Assembly (NCBI GenBank): GCA_019828595.1
Contig: JAHQRK010000010.1
Location: 2,418,001-2,482,000 of the forward strand
From: Aphanomyces cochlioides
Lineage: Eukaryota; Oomycota; Saprolegniomycetes; Saprolegniales; Verrucalvaceae
DNA: 64,000 nt
Reading direction: 5' to 3'
Shown here: positions 62,984 through 64,000 of the stretch, in pieces
Layout of the letters: the number at the start of each line of letters is the position of its first letter
Numbering within the stretch: position 1 is the first letter of the stretch
The notes under the pieces: generated by a model
Database searches by the model: none
The model's input: the letters and a program-made list of their open reading frames with translations, nothing else
What the model was told of the DNA's origin: nothing
Made by a program: the position numbers and the translations under genes

Positions 62984-63838
62984 TTATTTCCGCTCTCTAA
63001 TCATTAGCGTCATCAAAATTTGTGGATCTTCGAATCGAACCATGTTGTATGCCTGATCCGTAATTGACACTTCGATATACGGCCGAGAACCATCTGCGAT
63101 CGAGATCCAACTATATTCGGAATATCGAACATCGATTAGATCACCTGCTGTAGTGCCTTGACTTGTGAAACTCGTAATTACGTCAGGAACTGAATTGTAT
63201 GGATTATTGACAAGATTGCATCGAACCAAATAGCTTGACACTGGATTGACCTGTGGTGTTGTGCTTGATAGGAATGTTTGAGTAGTCGTTTGCTGACTTG
63301 AAGGAAAAGTCCCAAGTGAGAATCCAACAATAGAGCTAATTCCAGAAGAGATCACAATCTGAGGGGTATAGCCCCCAGTAGGCAAACCGGATGACCAGAG
63401 GCCGCTCGAAGGTAATGACCAGCCCGAAGGAAGCACTGTTGGGATTGGAGATAATACTATTTGACAAGCATAGTAAGTAGAGTTCTCGGAGATAGAGAGA
63501 TATACGACGCTATTCCCATTCGAATCGATCAGATACGCTCCAGCAGCAACCAATTGAGCATTGATTACATTCTGGATATCAGCATAGGAGTAATACCCAT
63601 TCTGAAGCGAGATAGGTATCGTCGTTGTAGATGAGCCTGATGGAACGATGATTGAGAAGGTATTGTTCGAATACAGAGATGAGTTGATATTGAACTGACT
63701 GTTGTAGAGCTGAATACCAGCTACTGCTAACTCCATTTTGTTGAAATTTACCGATGAGTTGCCGAATGAGTAGCGGAGTGTATTGTTAAAGCCATTTTTA
63801 AGGACGTGAGTAGCATTGAGAACAATGATCGAGCTCAT
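62984..63838 (-). CDS. Beta-rich viral structural protein (candidate capsid or penton), 284 aa
   Basis: The ATG at 63838 starts MSSIIVLNATHVLKNGFNNT. The sequence is almost free of Cys and Lys and is rich in Ser, Thr, Asn, Val and Ile in alternating strands (NKMELAVAGIQLYNSQFNIN, TIPISLQNGYYSYADIQNVI, SYLVRCNLVNNPYNSVPDVI). It ends in YIEVSITDQAYNMVRFEDPQ and LMTLMIRERK. The block YYSYADIQNVIN and the GFSLGTFP turn resemble proteins I have seen annotated as unknown in fungal and animal genomes near Polinton-like genes. A jelly-roll capsid or penton protein is the best guess. It follows the partial gene at the window edge by 14 bases on the same strand. Confidence 0.65.
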   Translation of the reverse strand: MSSIIVLNATHVLKNGFNNTLRYSFGNSSVNFNKMELAVAGIQLYNSQFNINSSLYSNNTFSIIVPSGSSTTTIPISLQNGYYSYADIQNVINAQLVAAGAYLIDSNGNSVVYLSISENSTYYACQIVLSPIPTVLPSGWSLPSSGLWSSGLPTGGYTPQIVISSGISSIVGFSLGTFPSSQQTTTQTFLSSTTPQVNPVSSYLVRCNLVNNPYNSVPDVITSFTSQGTTAGDLIDVRYSEYSWISIADGSRPYIEVSITDQAYNMVRFEDPQILMTLMIRERK

Positions 63839-63852
63839 GGTTATCTATACGT

Positions 63853-64000
63853 CTATACCAATGCATCGATATTTACTTTCTGGCCAAAATTATATCTCAA
63901 CTCTTGATTAACCGAATCGACAAACAAGCATTGACCCTTCTGCTTGGTCGCCTGATTGTAAGCCTTAATCATAGTCTGCTCATCAACGCCCGGAATATTG
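63853..64000 (-). CDS. 3' end of another viral gene (partial)
   Basis: An open frame enters from the right edge and ends at TAG 63855-63853. The visible 48 residues include NIPGVDEQTMIKAYNQATKQ and end VNIDALV. It is directly upstream of the 284-aa gene, with 14 bases between stop and ATG. By position it could be another virion protein, but too little is seen to name it. Confidence 0.6.
   Translation of the reverse strand, partial: NIPGVDEQTMIKAYNQATKQKGQCLFVDSVNQELRYNFGQKVNIDALV

Larger units (their letters stand above)
53773..64000. mobile_element. Integrated Polinton-like virus with CRESS-type helicase (partial, continues past window)
   Basis: The left border is where Crinkler similarity ends (about 53772, uncertain by under ten bases). 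To the right lie at least ten intronless genes: minus-strand 60-aa membrane protein, ExoX-C repeat protein and SF3 helicase; then a 151-aa protein; a 56-aa and a polymerase gene on plus; integrase on minus; a plus-strand structural block; and a minus-strand block that runs off the edge. Integrase plus family B polymerase is the defining pair of Polintons and their relatives. The viral genes share upstream TATAG-like motifs and are more AT-rich than the host genes. No capsid ATPase, protease or terminal repeat partner is inside the window. Confidence 0.82.

Overview
This is nuclear DNA from a eukaryote, and the best fit is an oomycete of the Saprolegniales (water moulds). The grounds are Crinkler-type (CRN) effector headers, 28-residue ankyrin repeats of the EGCTTRAMDGAA...NGHLEVVKFLH type, very short introns (about 30-50 nt, mostly ending TGTAG), and many Tc1/mariner-superfamily transposons. 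No rRNA, CRISPR array or prokaryotic operon was seen. Species cannot be told from the window.

Layout. 0-6.2 kb: the 5' end of an unknown minus-strand gene, then a many-exon WD40/EF-hand gene. 6.3-11.2 kb: a decayed CRN cluster in which a CRN header is fused to a trypsin-like fold. A 1.84-kb segment with a P450 pseudogene and a tRNA-like sequence has split one CRN promoter region. 11.7-13.5 kb: a pogo-type transposon. 14.3-18.3 kb: two divergent ankyrin genes. 18.4-21.9 kb: a Thr-rich gene broken by a nested pair of transposons. 22.2-25.6 kb: an EF-hand gene. 26.1-36.7 kb: a tandem family of seven Pro-rich, four- or two-helix membrane proteins, two of them broken, with a Tc1 relic among them. 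36.7-49.1 kb: housekeeping genes (CDF zinc transporter, PX-domain protein, Sel1-repeat protein, mitochondrial carrier, TrhO-like rhodanese) and an intact DD82E-type transposon. 49.5-53.8 kb: two decaying Crinkler P-loop paralogues.

53.8-64.0 kb (running off the window): an integrated virus-like element. It carries a retroviral-type integrase, a very short family B DNA polymerase, a CRESS/parvo-type superfamily 3 helicase with no visible HUH nuclease domain, a protein with two ExoX-C-like domains, and a probable virion module (441-aa, 89-aa, 180-aa and 284-aa proteins plus a partial one at the edge). All genes are intronless and tightly packed. They share TATAG/GATATATAC motifs just before their start codons and often have T-tracts after their stops. 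One end has a hairpin and three identical 69-bp repeats that could be an origin. The element abuts a Crinkler gene exactly at an exon edge and has itself been hit by a complete Tc1 transposon with TA duplications. Polymerase plus integrase is Polinton-like, but a CRESS-like helicase and a 408-aa polymerase are not the standard Polinton set. This is the strongest candidate for an undescribed system here. The capsid and packaging genes expected of such an element may lie beyond base 64000.
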